Part shown: positions 10,036 to 20,693 of the stretch, one piece after another
Layout: every line of letters starts with the position of its first letter
Position numbering within the stretch: position 1 is the stretch's first letter
Assembly: GCA_029060215.1 (NCBI GenBank)
Contig: JAIDUK010000036.1
Coordinates: 1 to 64,000 of the forward strand
DNA length: 64,000 bases
DNA from: Alistipes sp.
Lineage (GTDB): Bacteria; Bacteroidota; Bacteroidia; Bacteroidales; Rikenellaceae
Reading direction: 5' to 3'
Position numbers and translations under genes: made by a program
The notes under the pieces: generated by a model
Database searches by the model: none
Told to the model about the DNA's origin: nothing
Seen by the model: only the letters and a program-made list of their open reading frames with translations

Positions 10036-10303
10036 GATCGGTGCACCCCGGTTCTAATTCGATACGGCGGTGTCTCGAATCCGGGCGGTCCGGTAAAAAT
10101 ACGACATCGGTTCGGGATTTCAAAACGCCGCCCCGGCAAAACCGGCTGCGGCCAAGGTTGCGGCAAAAAAACACTGGACAAACATGGTTTTCGGACGCAG
10201 TCTGCGGAACACGCATTTGCGGGTCTCCGCCGGGGGAGACTGCGTCCCGCACGGCCCAAGAGCCGCAGCAGGCGCAAGAGCCGATACCGGGGCCATTTTA
10301 CAG
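10036..10303. other. Gene-free stretch upstream of the maturase gene
   Basis: This 268-base GC-rich interval presumably carries the maturase promoter and leader. I see no convincing -7 element, RNA or small gene in it. Confidence 0.5.
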
Positions 10304-10343
10304 ACAAAAAAAATTCCGGCAGCCCATTGCAGGCTGCCGGAAT
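10304..10343 (-). terminator. Terminator downstream of enolase
   Basis: A perfect 12-bp stem (10313-10324 with 10332-10343). A run of A on the plus strand at 10305-10313 gives the minus-strand T tail. Confidence 0.88.
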
Positions 10344-10366
10344 CCGTTATTGGGTAGACGCAGGGC

Positions 10367-11978
<1,612 letters not shown>

Positions 11979-12008
11979 TTTGGGGGGGGGATTTTTTACC
12001 TACATTTG
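11979..12008 (+). promoter_or_regulatory. Promoter with a G9 homopolymer spacer
   Basis: A -33 TTTG (11979-11982) and a -7 TACATTTG (12001-12008) are 18 bases apart. The tract of nine G (11982-11990) occupies half of the spacer. Loss or gain of a G would change the spacing between the two promoter elements. Confidence 0.65.
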
Positions 12009-12040
12009 CTACACGAACAACCCAAAAAATCCTTAAAATC

Positions 12041-12643
12041 ATGAGAAAAGCATTACTTGTCATGACCGCCATCCTGTTGGCGAACGCCGTTTCGGCACAA
12101 AGTTTCAAAAAGAACATCCTGGGGGTCCGCGCCGGTCTCAACCTGTCGAACTATTCGATTTCGGCCGAGGGCGTATCCATCAGCTCCAAATCCCGGGCTG
12201 CGTTCCACATCGCCGTTTCCGACCAGATCCTGCTCTCCGGCAAACTGCCTTTCTACCTCGAAACCGGTCTCGCCTTTTCGAGCCGCGGCGGCAAAATCGA
12301 AGGCGTGAGTTTCCGTCCTTCCTATCTGCAAATTCCCGTGTTGGCAACCTACCACTTCAACATCAAAGACGTGGTTACTATCCAGCCGTTCGCAGGCCTT
12401 TACTACGGCATCGGCATCGGCGGCAAGGCGAAATCCGAAGATGAAAAGGTCGACATCTTCGGCAGCGACAGCGCACTGAAACGCTCTGACCTGGGCGTGC
12501 GTCTGGGTGCAAGCGTCGTCTGGAAGCGCATCTACTTCGGACTGGGCTACGACATCGGCTGCCTGAATCTTTTAAAGGAGAGCGACGGCGAGGGCACGCT
12601 GCGCAACAGCTGCTTCTCCATCAGCGTAGGCTACAACTTCTAA
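12041..12643 (+). CDS. PorT-family outer membrane beta-barrel protein
   Basis: A 200-residue protein with a cleavable signal peptide (about 1-19, ending SAQ). Alternating hydrophobic strands follow, beginning LGVRAGLNLSNYS, typical of Bacteroidota outer-membrane PorT-like barrels, and the C-terminus is aromatic (VGYNF). The substrate or function is unknown. It stands alone between a promoter with a mononucleotide tract and a strong terminator, an arrangement compatible with switchable expression of a surface protein. Confidence 0.75.
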   Translation: MRKALLVMTAILLANAVSAQSFKKNILGVRAGLNLSNYSISAEGVSISSKSRAAFHIAVSDQILLSGKLPFYLETGLAFSSRGGKIEGVSFRPSYLQIPVLATYHFNIKDVVTIQPFAGLYYGIGIGGKAKSEDEKVDIFGSDSALKRSDLGVRLGASVVWKRIYFGLGYDIGCLNLLKESDGEGTLRNSCFSISVGYNF

Positions 12644-12661
12644 ACCCCGACCGACAACCAA

Positions 12662-12700
12662 AGAGGGACGTTCCATTGTAAGGAACGTCCCTCTCGTTTT
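12662..12700 (+). terminator. Terminator after the beta-barrel gene
   Basis: A 13-bp perfect stem (12662-12674 with 12682-12694) followed by CGTTTT. It lies between convergent genes and may also act for queA. Confidence 0.85.
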
Positions 12701-12714
12701 GCCCGGATTTCCGG

Positions 12715-13926
12715 TCAATCCCGCATCAGCAGCGACGAATCGCCGTAGCTCAGGAAGCGGAAATCGTGCGCAAGGGCGTAGTCGTAGATGCGCCGCCAGT
12801 CGTCGCCCGCGTAAGCCGCGACCAGCAGCAGCAGCGTCGACGAGGGTTGGTGGAAGTTGGTCACGATGTTGCTGACGATGCGGAATTCGTAGCCCAACGG
12901 CGTAATCATGATCTGCGTGGCGGCTTTCAGCCGGTCGAGCCCCTGCGCATCCATGTAGGCCAGCAACTCCGCCAGCGCATCGCGGCCCGTGAATTCATGC
13001 GGAATGTCGTAGAGTTCCCATTGCCCGATGACGCGTTCGGTGTCGGGGCTTCCGGCAGTGCGGATCCGCCACGCAAGGGCCGCCAGCGATTCGAGCGTTC
13101 GCACCGACGTCGTCCCCACGGCCGTCACTCGGCCCCATTTTTCCAGCAGCCGGGCCACCGTCGTGCACCGCACCTCGAAATGTTCGGTGTGCATCGGGTG
13201 GTGCGCAGCGTCCTCTTCCTTGACCGGCAGGAAAGTGCCCGCCCCCACATGGAGCGTCACTTCCTCGAACCCGAAGCCGCGCTGCTCCATCTCCCCGATC
13301 AGTTCGGGCGTGAAGTGCAGCCCCGCCGTCGGCGCCGCCACCGATCCCTCGAACTTCGAATAGACGGTCTGATAGCGCGTATTGTCGATCTCCTCGCTCT
13401 CGCGGTTCAGATAGGGCGGAATCGGTATGCGCCCCAGATGCTCCAGCAGCCGCCCGAAGGTCATCGGCGCCGACCACTCGAAACGCACGATGCGCTCGCG
13501 GCCGTTCTCCCCGACCAGCCACGCCCGCAGATGCTCGGGACGGCCGTCGTACTCGAAACCGATTTCGACATAGCCCTCTTTCCACTTCTTGACATTGCCC
13601 ACAATGCACGACCACTCGCAGCTGCCCGTCACGGCGAACGCCCGTTCGTAGTCGGCCGGAGCGTGGGGCTCGAGGCAGAACACCTCGATGCGCGCCCCCG
13701 AGGGTTTGTGCATGATGATCCGGGCCCGGATGACCTTCGTGTTGTTGAACACCAGCAGCTGCCCGGCAGGCAGCGCGTCGCCGATCTGCGCGAAGCGCCG
13801 TTCTTCGATGCCGCCGCCGCGCCACACCAGCAGTTTCGATGCGCTGCGGCTGGCCAGCGGGAATTTGGCGATCCGCTCCTCGGGCAGATCGTAGCAATAG
13901 TCGCCGATAGGTATGTGCCGTTCCAT
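12715..13926 (-). CDS. queA: S-adenosylmethionine:tRNA ribosyltransferase-isomerase QueA
   Basis: This 403-residue enzyme transfers and isomerises the ribosyl group of S-adenosylmethionine onto preQ1-modified tRNA, giving epoxyqueuosine. The start at 13926 gives the IGDYCYDLPEERIAKFPL opening of the family; an in-frame ATG 64 codons upstream would overlap nadB. The region TAGLHFTPEL and the C-terminal YGDSSLLM are conserved. It is divergent from nadB, with overlapping promoter elements between them. tgt, the preceding step of the same pathway, is elsewhere in this window. Confidence 0.93.
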   Translation of the reverse strand: MERHIPIGDYCYDLPEERIAKFPLASRSASKLLVWRGGGIEERRFAQIGDALPAGQLLVFNNTKVIRARIIMHKPSGARIEVFCLEPHAPADYERAFAVTGSCEWSCIVGNVKKWKEGYVEIGFEYDGRPEHLRAWLVGENGRERIVRFEWSAPMTFGRLLEHLGRIPIPPYLNRESEEIDNTRYQTVYSKFEGSVAAPTAGLHFTPELIGEMEQRGFGFEEVTLHVGAGTFLPVKEEDAAHHPMHTEHFEVRCTTVARLLEKWGRVTAVGTTSVRTLESLAALAWRIRTAGSPDTERVIGQWELYDIPHEFTGRDALAELLAYMDAQGLDRLKAATQIMITPLGYEFRIVSNIVTNFHQPSSTLLLLVAAYAGDDWRRIYDYALAHDFRFLSYGDSSLLMRD

Positions 13927-13946
13927 TTTTATGTCCAATCGTGCCG

Positions 13947-13972
13947 CAAAGTTACTATTTTTTGTAACTTTG
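13947..13972. promoter_or_regulatory. Inverted repeat with two divergent -7 elements (queA / nadB)
   Basis: CAAAGTTAC (13947-13955), eight bases and GTAACTTTG (13964-13972) form a perfect 9-bp inverted repeat. Each arm contains a TAACTTTG -7 element, one per strand, facing queA and nadB. The nadB element lies 25 bases before its start. No good -33 TTTG is visible for either. Confidence 0.55.
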
Positions 13973-13996
13973 TGCCGCTTTAATGCTCGCATTCCC

Positions 13997-15559
13997 ATGA
14001 AAACCGACTTTCTGGTCATCGGCTCCGGCGCCGCGGGTCTCACGTTCGCGCTGAAGGCCGCCGCCCACGGCCATGTCACCATCGTGACCAAGGGCGAAAT
14101 GAAAGAGTGCAACACCAACTATGCCCAAGGCGGCATCTGTTCGGTGACCTACGAACCCGACACCTTCGAGAAGCATATCCGCGACACGTTGGTCTGCGGC
14201 GCAGGCAAATGCCGGCAGGAGGCGGTCGAGCTGGTCGTGCGCCATGCCCCCGAATCGATCCGCGACCTCATCGGCTGGGGCACGCGCTTCGACAAGACCC
14301 CCGACGGCCGGTTCGAGCTCAACCGCGAAGGGGGCCATACCGAGCACCGCATTCTCCACCACGAGGACCTCACGGGCGCCGAAATCGAGCGGGCGCTCAT
14401 CGCCTCGGTCCGCAGCCACCCCGACATCACCGTGCTGGAGCACCGCTTCGCCATCGACCTGCTGACGCAGCACCACTTGGGCGAGTTCGTCACGCGCCAC
14501 ACCCGCGGGCTGGCCTGCTTCGGGGCCTACGTCCTCAACGAGCGGACCAACGAGATCGAGACCATGCTCTCGAAGGTCACCGTCGTGGCCACGGGCGGCT
14601 GCGGCAACATCTACTCCACGACCTCCAACCCCATAGTCGCCACAGGCGACGGCATCGCCATGTGCCACCGCGCCAAGGCCATCACCGAGAACATGGAGTT
14701 CATCCAGTTCCACCCCACCACGCTCTACAACCCCGGCGAGAAGCCCAATTTCCTCATCACCGAGGCCATGCGCGGCTTCGGAGCCATCCTGCGGTTGCAG
14801 TCGGGCGAGGAGTTCATGGACAAGTACCACCCCATGAAGTCGTTGGCCCCGCGCGACATCGTGGCCCGCGCCATCTACCGCGAAATGACCCGCCGGGGCG
14901 AGGATTTCGTCTGTCTCGACGTCCGGCACAAGGACCCCGAGGCCGTGCGCAGCCACTTCCCCAACATCTACGAGAAGTGCAAGTCCGTCGGCATCGACAT
15001 CACGCGCGACTTGATTCCCGTGACCCCGGCGGCCCATTATTGTTGCGGCGGCGTGCGGGTCGACACCCACGGGCAGACCTCGGTCAAACGGCTCTACGCC
15101 TTGGGCGAGACCTCCTGCACCGGGCTCCACGGCGCCAACCGGCTGGCGTCCAATTCGCTCATCGAGGCGGTGGTCTACGCCGACCGGGCTGCCGCCCATG
15201 CCGCGGCGCTCTTGGACACAACGGAGTTTCAGGAGGGTATTCCCGACTGGGATTTCGAGGGCACGGAGCACACCGAGGAGATGCTGATGATCATCCAGTC
15301 CAAGCGCGAGATGCAGACCATCATGTCCAATTACGTGGGCATCGTCCGCTCGAACCTCTCGCTCAAACGGGCCATGCGCCGTCTGTCGACCCTCTACGAG
15401 GAGACCGAGGAGCTCTACGGCAAGACCAAGCCCAACCGCGAGTTGTGCGAGTTGCGCAACATGATCGCCGTGGCTTATCTGGTCATCAAGCAGGGCCGCG
15501 AAATCAAGGAGTCGGTCGGCTGCCACTATAATATAGATTACAAACAAGGTGAAAAGTAA
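13997..15559 (+). CDS. nadB: L-aspartate oxidase
   Basis: A 520-residue FAD enzyme that oxidises aspartate to iminoaspartate, the first step of de novo NAD synthesis. The dinucleotide motif is GSGAAG (9-14). The succinate-dehydrogenase-like flavoprotein features include HRILHHEDLTG, the QFHPT motif and the active-site region near ETSCTGLHGANRLASNSL. The start at 13997 gives the canonical MKTDFLVIGSG opening; a longer in-frame start would overlap queA. The usual partners nadA and nadC are not adjacent. The last codons run into a GTGAAAAG-type repeat element. Confidence 0.93.
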   Translation: MKTDFLVIGSGAAGLTFALKAAAHGHVTIVTKGEMKECNTNYAQGGICSVTYEPDTFEKHIRDTLVCGAGKCRQEAVELVVRHAPESIRDLIGWGTRFDKTPDGRFELNREGGHTEHRILHHEDLTGAEIERALIASVRSHPDITVLEHRFAIDLLTQHHLGEFVTRHTRGLACFGAYVLNERTNEIETMLSKVTVVATGGCGNIYSTTSNPIVATGDGIAMCHRAKAITENMEFIQFHPTTLYNPGEKPNFLITEAMRGFGAILRLQSGEEFMDKYHPMKSLAPRDIVARAIYREMTRRGEDFVCLDVRHKDPEAVRSHFPNIYEKCKSVGIDITRDLIPVTPAAHYCCGGVRVDTHGQTSVKRLYALGETSCTGLHGANRLASNSLIEAVVYADRAAAHAAALLDTTEFQEGIPDWDFEGTEHTEEMLMIIQSKREMQTIMSNYVGIVRSNLSLKRAMRRLSTLYEETEELYGKTKPNRELCELRNMIAVAYLVIKQGREIKESVGCHYNIDYKQGEK

Positions 15560-15675
15560 AAGGTGAAAAGGGAAAGGCATCTTACATCCCGGCCTTCCCC
15601 GCCTTTCATTCTTAACTTTAAACTTTTCACTCTTCTCTTTTCACCTCACACCTTTCACTTTTCACCTTTCACTTC
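15549..15675. repeat. Heptad-arm repeat element (nadB-prfC)
   Basis: GTGAAAA-type units (15550-15573) and complementary TTTTCAC-type units (15628-15675) flank a core of about 55 bases. This is the same architecture as the elements around the thioredoxin-like gene. It overlaps the end of nadB and fills the space to prfC. Confidence 0.7.
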
Positions 15676-15680
15676 AAGAA

Positions 15681-17264
15681 ATGGCTTTACACGACGAAAT
15701 AGCGCGCCGCCGCACCTTTGCGGTCATCGCGCACCCGGATGCCGGTAAGACGACGCTCACCGAGAAACTGCTCCTCTTCGGCGGTGCCATCCACGTGGCC
15801 GGAGCCGTCAAAAGCAACAAGATCAAGAAGGGCGCCACCTCCGACTTCATGGAGATCGAGCGCCAGCGCGGCATCTCGGTCGCCACGGCCGTCATGGGCT
15901 TCGAGTACGCCGGGTGCAAGATCAACATCCTCGACACGCCCGGTCACGAGGACTTCGCCGAGGATACCTACCGCACCCTCACGGCCGTCGATTCGGTCAT
16001 CATCGTCATCGACGGCGCCAAGGGCGTCGAGGCGCAGACCCGCAAGCTCATGGAGGTGTGCCGCATGCGCCGCACGCCCGTCATCGTCTTCATCAACAAG
16101 CTCGACCGCCCCTCCAAGGAGCCGTTCGACCTGCTCGACGAGGTCGAGCGCGAGCTGCGCATCCGCGTGCGGCCGCTGGCATTCCCCATCTCCAACGGCC
16201 CCTCGTTCAAGGGGGTCTACAACCTCTACGAGAAGCGTCTTTCGCTCTTCACCTCGGACGAGAAGCAGACGGCCGACGCTTCGACGGTCGAGATCAGCGA
16301 TTTGCAGGCTCCCGAGCTGGCGCAGTACATCGGCGGACAGTTCGCCGAGCAGCTGCGGCAGGATGTCGAGCTGGTCGAGGGCGTCTACGATGCTTTCGAC
16401 CGCGATGCTTACTTGCAGGGCGAGCTGGCGCCCGTCTTCTTCGGGTCGGCCGTCAACAACTTCGGCGTGCGCGAACTTCTGGAGTGCTTCGTACGCATCG
16501 CCCCCTCGCCGCGTCCCGCTCCCGCCGAGACGCGCACCGTCGAGCCGCAAGAGAGCAAAATGTCGGGCTTTGTGTTTAAGATCCATGCCAACATGGATCC
16601 CAACCACCGCGACCGCATCGCCTTTCTGAAAATCTGTTCGGGCACCTTCGAGCGCAACCGCAGCTATCTCCACGTGCGCAGCGGCAAGCAGATGAAGTTC
16701 TCGTCGCCCACGGCTTTCATGGCCGAGAAGAAGTCGGTCATCGACTTCGCCTATCCGGGCGACATCGTGGGTCTGCACGACACCGGCAACTTCAAGATCG
16801 GCGACACCTTCACCGAGGGCGAGGCGCTCAAGTTCACCGGCATCCCCTCGTTCGCCCCCGAGCAGTTCCGCTACATCGAGAACGCCGACCCCATGAAGTT
16901 CAAGCAGCTGGCCAAGGGCATCGACCAGCTCATGGACGAAGGCGTGGCGCAGCTCTTCACCTCTTCGCTCAACGGCCGCAAGATCATCGGCACCGTGGGC
17001 GCATTGCAGTTCGAGGTCATCCAGTACCGGTTGGAGCACGAGTACAACGCTTCGTGCCGTTGGGAGCCCATTTCGATCTACAAGGCTTGCTGGATCGAGA
17101 GCGACAACGCCGAGCAGCTGGCCGATTTCAAGCGTCGCAAGCACACCAACATGGCCGTCGACAAGCACGGCCGCGACGTCTTCCTCGCCGACACGAGCTA
17201 TGCCCTCGCGCTGGCGCAGGAGAATTTCAAGGAGATCCGTTTCGCTTTCGCCAGCGAATTCTGA
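15681..17264 (+). CDS. prfC: Peptide chain release factor 3
   Basis: A translational GTPase of 527 residues that recycles RF1 and RF2 from the ribosome. The G1 motif AHPDAGKTT is at 17-25; DTPGHEDF (G3) and NKLDR (G4) follow, then domains II and III with the RF3-type segment [17 protein letters not shown]. The length is typical of RF3, which separates it from EF-G. It is followed after 11 bases by a membrane protein gene on the same strand. Confidence 0.95.
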   Translation: MALHDEIARRRTFAVIAHPDAGKTTLTEKLLLFGGAIHVAGAVKSNKIKKGATSDFMEIERQRGISVATAVMGFEYAGCKINILDTPGHEDFAEDTYRTLTAVDSVIIVIDGAKGVEAQTRKLMEVCRMRRTPVIVFINKLDRPSKEPFDLLDEVERELRIRVRPLAFPISNGPSFKGVYNLYEKRLSLFTSDEKQTADASTVEISDLQAPELAQYIGGQFAEQLRQDVELVEGVYDAFDRDAYLQGELAPVFFGSAVNNFGVRELLECFVRIAPSPRPAPAETRTVEPQESKMSGFVFKIHANMDPNHRDRIAFLKICSGTFERNRSYLHVRSGKQMKFSSPTAFMAEKKSVIDFAYPGDIVGLHDTGNFKIGDTFTEGEALKFTGIPSFAPEQFRYIENADPMKFKQLAKGIDQLMDEGVAQLFTSSLNGRKIIGTVGALQFEVIQYRLEHEYNASCRWEPISIYKACWIESDNAEQLADFKRRKHTNMAVDKHGRDVFLADTSYALALAQENFKEIRFAFASEF

Positions 17265-17275
17265 CCAAGGAAAAG

Positions 17276-18016
17276 ATGAAAGAGCGCATCGTCTCGTTTT
17301 GCTGGCAGCATCTGTGGCTGCTCGTCTCGCTGTTCGTCATGACCGTGGGCGTGGCCGTCTGCGTGCGGTCGATGTTGGGTTCGAGCGTCATCAGCGTGCT
17401 GCCCTACGTCTTCGAGAGCGCCGGCAAGCGCGCTATGGTGCCCGCGCTGACCATCGGCCAATATACCTACGTCATGAACTTCCTGCTGGTGGCAGGGCAG
17501 ATCGCCGTGCTGCGGCGGAAATTCGAGTGGGTGCAGTTGTTCCAGTTGGTCGTCGGCTTCCTCTTCGGCACGCTCATCGACGTCAACATGCAGCTCACTT
17601 CGTGGCTCGTGCCTGCCGCTTTGTGGCAGCAGGTGCTCGCACAGGCGGCGGGCTGCACCATCCTCGGGGTCGGCATCGCGCTCGAGGTGCGCTGCGGCAG
17701 CATCACCATGCCCGGCGAGGGTTTCCCCGTCGCCATCAGCCGGGTCACGGGCATCGACTTCCCCAAGGTGAAGATCGCCGTCGACATCCTGCTCGTGGCC
17801 CTCGGCGCAGCAGCCTGCTACTTCTTTTTCGGGGCTTGGCAGTGGCACATCATCGGCATCGGCACGCTCTTCGCCATGATCTTCGTGGGGGCGGTGGTGC
17901 GTTTCGCAAGCCGTCGTCTCGGGTGGTTCGACCGCCTGCTGGCCTACCGCCCCGGATTCCGCCGCTACATCTACGGCTTGGCCCGCTTCATCTACGGCCG
18001 CAAGCCCTCGGAATAA
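17276..18016 (+). CDS. YczE/DUF6198-type integral membrane protein
   Basis: A 246-residue protein with five or six predicted membrane segments (for example at about 10-30, 55-75, 80-100, 155-175 and 180-200). A loop contains GSITMPGEGFPVAISR, resembling the YczE-like family. The function is unknown; similarity to YitT/YczE proteins suggests a small-molecule or anion role, which is inference. It probably shares a transcript with prfC and ends at a strong bidirectional terminator. Confidence 0.65.
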   Translation: MKERIVSFCWQHLWLLVSLFVMTVGVAVCVRSMLGSSVISVLPYVFESAGKRAMVPALTIGQYTYVMNFLLVAGQIAVLRRKFEWVQLFQLVVGFLFGTLIDVNMQLTSWLVPAALWQQVLAQAAGCTILGVGIALEVRCGSITMPGEGFPVAISRVTGIDFPKVKIAVDILLVALGAAACYFFFGAWQWHIIGIGTLFAMIFVGAVVRFASRRLGWFDRLLAYRPGFRRYIYGLARFIYGRKPSE

Positions 18017-18032
18017 CCCCCGTCCATAGTAC

Positions 18033-18069
18033 AAAGAAATCCCCGGAGCGTGTCTCCGGGGATTTCTTT
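18033..18069. terminator. Bidirectional terminator
   Basis: A perfect 16-bp stem (18033-18048 with 18054-18069) with A-rich and T-rich ends, placed between convergent genes. Confidence 0.92.
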
Positions 18070-18099
18070 CGATGCGCCTGCAACCGGCGCCGCAGGCCG

Positions 18100-18999
18100 C
18101 TACCACAGTTTTTCGGGGTATTCCCCGGCGTCGACCAGCGCACGGATCTTGTCGACCACGCCCTGCCGGTCCTCGGCATAGGTCACACCGAACCACCGGG
18201 CCGTGGTGTCGAGCACCTCGACCGTCGCCTTGCCGCTCACTATCAGTTCGTTGACCACGTAGGGTATGTAGAATTCGGCTTTGGGCCGGTCGATGTTTTC
18301 GGCCAGAAACCCGCGGAACATCGCTTCCGAATGGCGGAAATAGTCGGGTGTGAATCCCCACATGTTCATCGACACGGGGGTGGTCTCGTCCGTCGTCGCG
18401 GGGCGTCCGTCGTCGCCCGTAAAGGTGATCTTGCCGTCCACGCGCGCTATGTCGGTGCGCTCCGTCACCCCCGTCAGATAGCCCTCGGCATCGGTCCGGC
18501 AGACCCCGCGCGACACGGTGCCGCTCTCCGAGAGGGTGTTGCCCACCCGGTAGCCCACCATGCAGTAGCGACCTTCGCCGTCGGCCCGCGACAGCCACTC
18601 GGCCAGCACCCGGAAGCCGTCGCGGCCGTAGAAGTCGTCGGCATTGATCACGGCGAAAGGTTCGCGGATGGCATCCTTGCCCATCAGCACGGCATGGTTG
18701 GTGCCCCACGGTTTGGTCCGCTCCGCCGGGCATTCGAAGCCCTCGGGCAGCGCGTCGACCGACTGGAAGACCACTTCGACCGGGACATGGTTCTGATATT
18801 TCGAGAGCACCTTGTCGCGGAAATCCTGTTCGAAATCGCGGCGGATGACGAAGACCACCTTGCCGAAGCCGCTGCGCACGGCATCGAAAATCGAGTAGTC
18901 CATGATGGTTTCGCCGTGGGGACCCACCCCGTCGAGCTGTTTCAGACCGCCGTAGCGCGACCCCATTCCGGCCGCCAGTACAAAAAGCGTAGGTTTCAT
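18100..18999 (-). CDS. Sugar-phosphate-type nucleotidyltransferase
   Basis: A 299-residue protein starting MKPTLFVLAAGMGSRYGGLKQ, the nucleotide-binding signature of GT-A-fold nucleotidyltransferases (MobA/RfbA-like). The metal-binding motif INADDFYG lies near residue 117. Such enzymes activate a sugar phosphate or polyol phosphate with an NTP. The substrate cannot be read from sequence, and no sugar-pathway genes adjoin it. It is a single gene, divergent from lnt. Confidence 0.78.
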   Translation of the reverse strand: MKPTLFVLAAGMGSRYGGLKQLDGVGPHGETIMDYSIFDAVRSGFGKVVFVIRRDFEQDFRDKVLSKYQNHVPVEVVFQSVDALPEGFECPAERTKPWGTNHAVLMGKDAIREPFAVINADDFYGRDGFRVLAEWLSRADGEGRYCMVGYRVGNTLSESGTVSRGVCRTDAEGYLTGVTERTDIARVDGKITFTGDDGRPATTDETTPVSMNMWGFTPDYFRHSEAMFRGFLAENIDRPKAEFYIPYVVNELIVSGKATVEVLDTTARWFGVTYAEDRQGVVDKIRALVDAGEYPEKLW

Positions 19000-19064
19000 C
19001 GTTCTTTTTCTGTTTTTCGGAATGTAAATATAGCCGTTTTTTTCATAAAAACCGGCAACTGCGG

Positions 19065-19095
19065 TTTGAAATGTGCACTGCTTTGACTACTTTTG
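19065..19095 (+). promoter_or_regulatory. Promoter of lnt
   Basis: A -33 TTTG (19065-19068), a 19-base spacer and a -7 TACTTTTG (19088-19095), 20 bases before the lnt start. Confidence 0.72.
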
Positions 19096-19115
19096 CGGCT
19101 GTAAATCCACCTTCC

Positions 19116-20681
19116 ATGTCTCGTAAAATCGCGGCGGTCATCGGTTCGGTCCTCTTGCTTTCGGGGGGTTGGCTCTCCTGTTCGGGGCTCACGCTGCCGG
19201 TGGCTTTGGTGCCGCTGCTGTGGATCGGTTCGACCTACGATGCGTCGCGCCGTTCGTGGCGGCGCATGCTGGGGTGGGCGGCGCTGACTTTCGCGCTGTG
19301 GAACATCGCCACCGTCTGGTGGATCTGGTACGCCACACCCGTGGGGCCCGTGGCCGCTACGCTCGCATCGACGACGCTCAACCTCGTCGCCTTCATGCTC
19401 TACCATACCGTCTCCAAAAAGGGGCCCAAGGCCTTGGCCTACACCACCCTCGTTGCGGCGTGGCTCGCCACCGAATATTGGTATACCGTGGGCGAATTTT
19501 CGTGGCCGTGGCTCATCCTCGGCAACGGTTTTTCGCACGACGTGTGGGCCGTGCAGTGGTACGAGTTCACGGGCGTCTTCGGCGGTTCGCTGTGGGTGCT
19601 CCTCTGCAACATCCTCTTTTTCGAGGCGTGGCAGGCCCGGCGCTGCGTGCGCCGCTGGATCGCCGCCGGGTGCATGCTGTTCCTGCCCATGATTCTCTCG
19701 CTCGGCATGTGGCTGAGTTGGGAGCAGCCCCGCGAGGGTGCCGCCCGCGTGGCCATCGTCCAGCCCAACGTCGATTGCTACGACAAGTTCCACACCGACG
19801 CAGCCCGGCAGGAGCGCAACATCGTCGACCTGCTGGCCGGCGTCCCGGCCGATGCGCAGTTCATTCTCCTGCCCGAAACCGCTTTGCCCGGCTATTATCG
19901 CGAGCCCGCCGTCGAGGGCGAGTTCCTCGACGAACTCCTCGACACGCTCCGCAGCCGCACCCCCGGCGCCCTGCTCGTCACCGGCGCCAACACCCTGCGT
20001 TCCTATCCGGCCGGTTCGCAGAGCCGCACGGCACGGCCCTATGCCGACGGCCGCGGCTACTACGACATCTTCAACACCGCCCTCGGGCTCGACACCGCAG
20101 GCCGCCGCCAGCTCCACCACAAGGGGCGGCTGGTCATCGGCGTGGAGAAAACCCCCATGCCGTGGCTCTTCGAGTGGCTCGAATTTCTGGTCATCGACCT
20201 CGGCGGCACGCTCGGGCAGATCGGCGTGGGGCAGCACGGCACGGCATTCACGCACAACGGCATCGGCGTCGGCCCGGCCATCTGCTACGAGGGGCTCTAC
20301 GGCGATTTCTACGGCGGGTTCGTCCGTCGCGGCGCACAGTTCATGGCCATCGTCTCCAACGACGGCTGGTGGGGCGACACCCCCGGCTACCGCCATCTGT
20401 TCACCATCTCGCGCCTGCGGGCCATCGAGCACCGCCGCGCCATCGCCCGCGCGGCCAATACCGGGCGTTCGGGCTTCATCTCGGCCCGCGGCGACATCGG
20501 CGCCACCCTCGGCTGGGAGCAGCGCGGTGTGCTGACGGCCGACGTGCCGCTCTGTTCGCAAACGACCTTCTACACCCGCTACGGCGACTACCTCGGCCGC
20601 ATCGCCGAATACGTGCTGCTCCTTTCGCTGCTCTACTTCGCCGCCTACCGCATCCGCAAACGCAATCACCTCGTACAATAG
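19116..20681 (+). CDS. lnt: Apolipoprotein N-acyltransferase
   Basis: An inner-membrane enzyme of 521 residues that adds the third acyl chain to lipoproteins. About six N-terminal membrane segments precede a nitrilase-like periplasmic domain with the catalytic triad: glutamate in LLPETALPG (E254), lysine in HHKGRLV (K336) and cysteine in GPAICYEG (C390). The start at 19116 is preferred over an ATG 15 codons upstream because the promoter -7 element ends at 19095. Its substrates include the many lipoproteins in this window (BamD and the 55-62 kb cluster). Confidence 0.93.
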   Translation: MSRKIAAVIGSVLLLSGGWLSCSGLTLPVALVPLLWIGSTYDASRRSWRRMLGWAALTFALWNIATVWWIWYATPVGPVAATLASTTLNLVAFMLYHTVSKKGPKALAYTTLVAAWLATEYWYTVGEFSWPWLILGNGFSHDVWAVQWYEFTGVFGGSLWVLLCNILFFEAWQARRCVRRWIAAGCMLFLPMILSLGMWLSWEQPREGAARVAIVQPNVDCYDKFHTDAARQERNIVDLLAGVPADAQFILLPETALPGYYREPAVEGEFLDELLDTLRSRTPGALLVTGANTLRSYPAGSQSRTARPYADGRGYYDIFNTALGLDTAGRRQLHHKGRLVIGVEKTPMPWLFEWLEFLVIDLGGTLGQIGVGQHGTAFTHNGIGVGPAICYEGLYGDFYGGFVRRGAQFMAIVSNDGWWGDTPGYRHLFTISRLRAIEHRRAIARAANTGRSGFISARGDIGATLGWEQRGVLTADVPLCSQTTFYTRYGDYLGRIAEYVLLLSLLYFAAYRIRKRNHLVQ

Positions 20682-20693
20682 CACATCTTCGGT

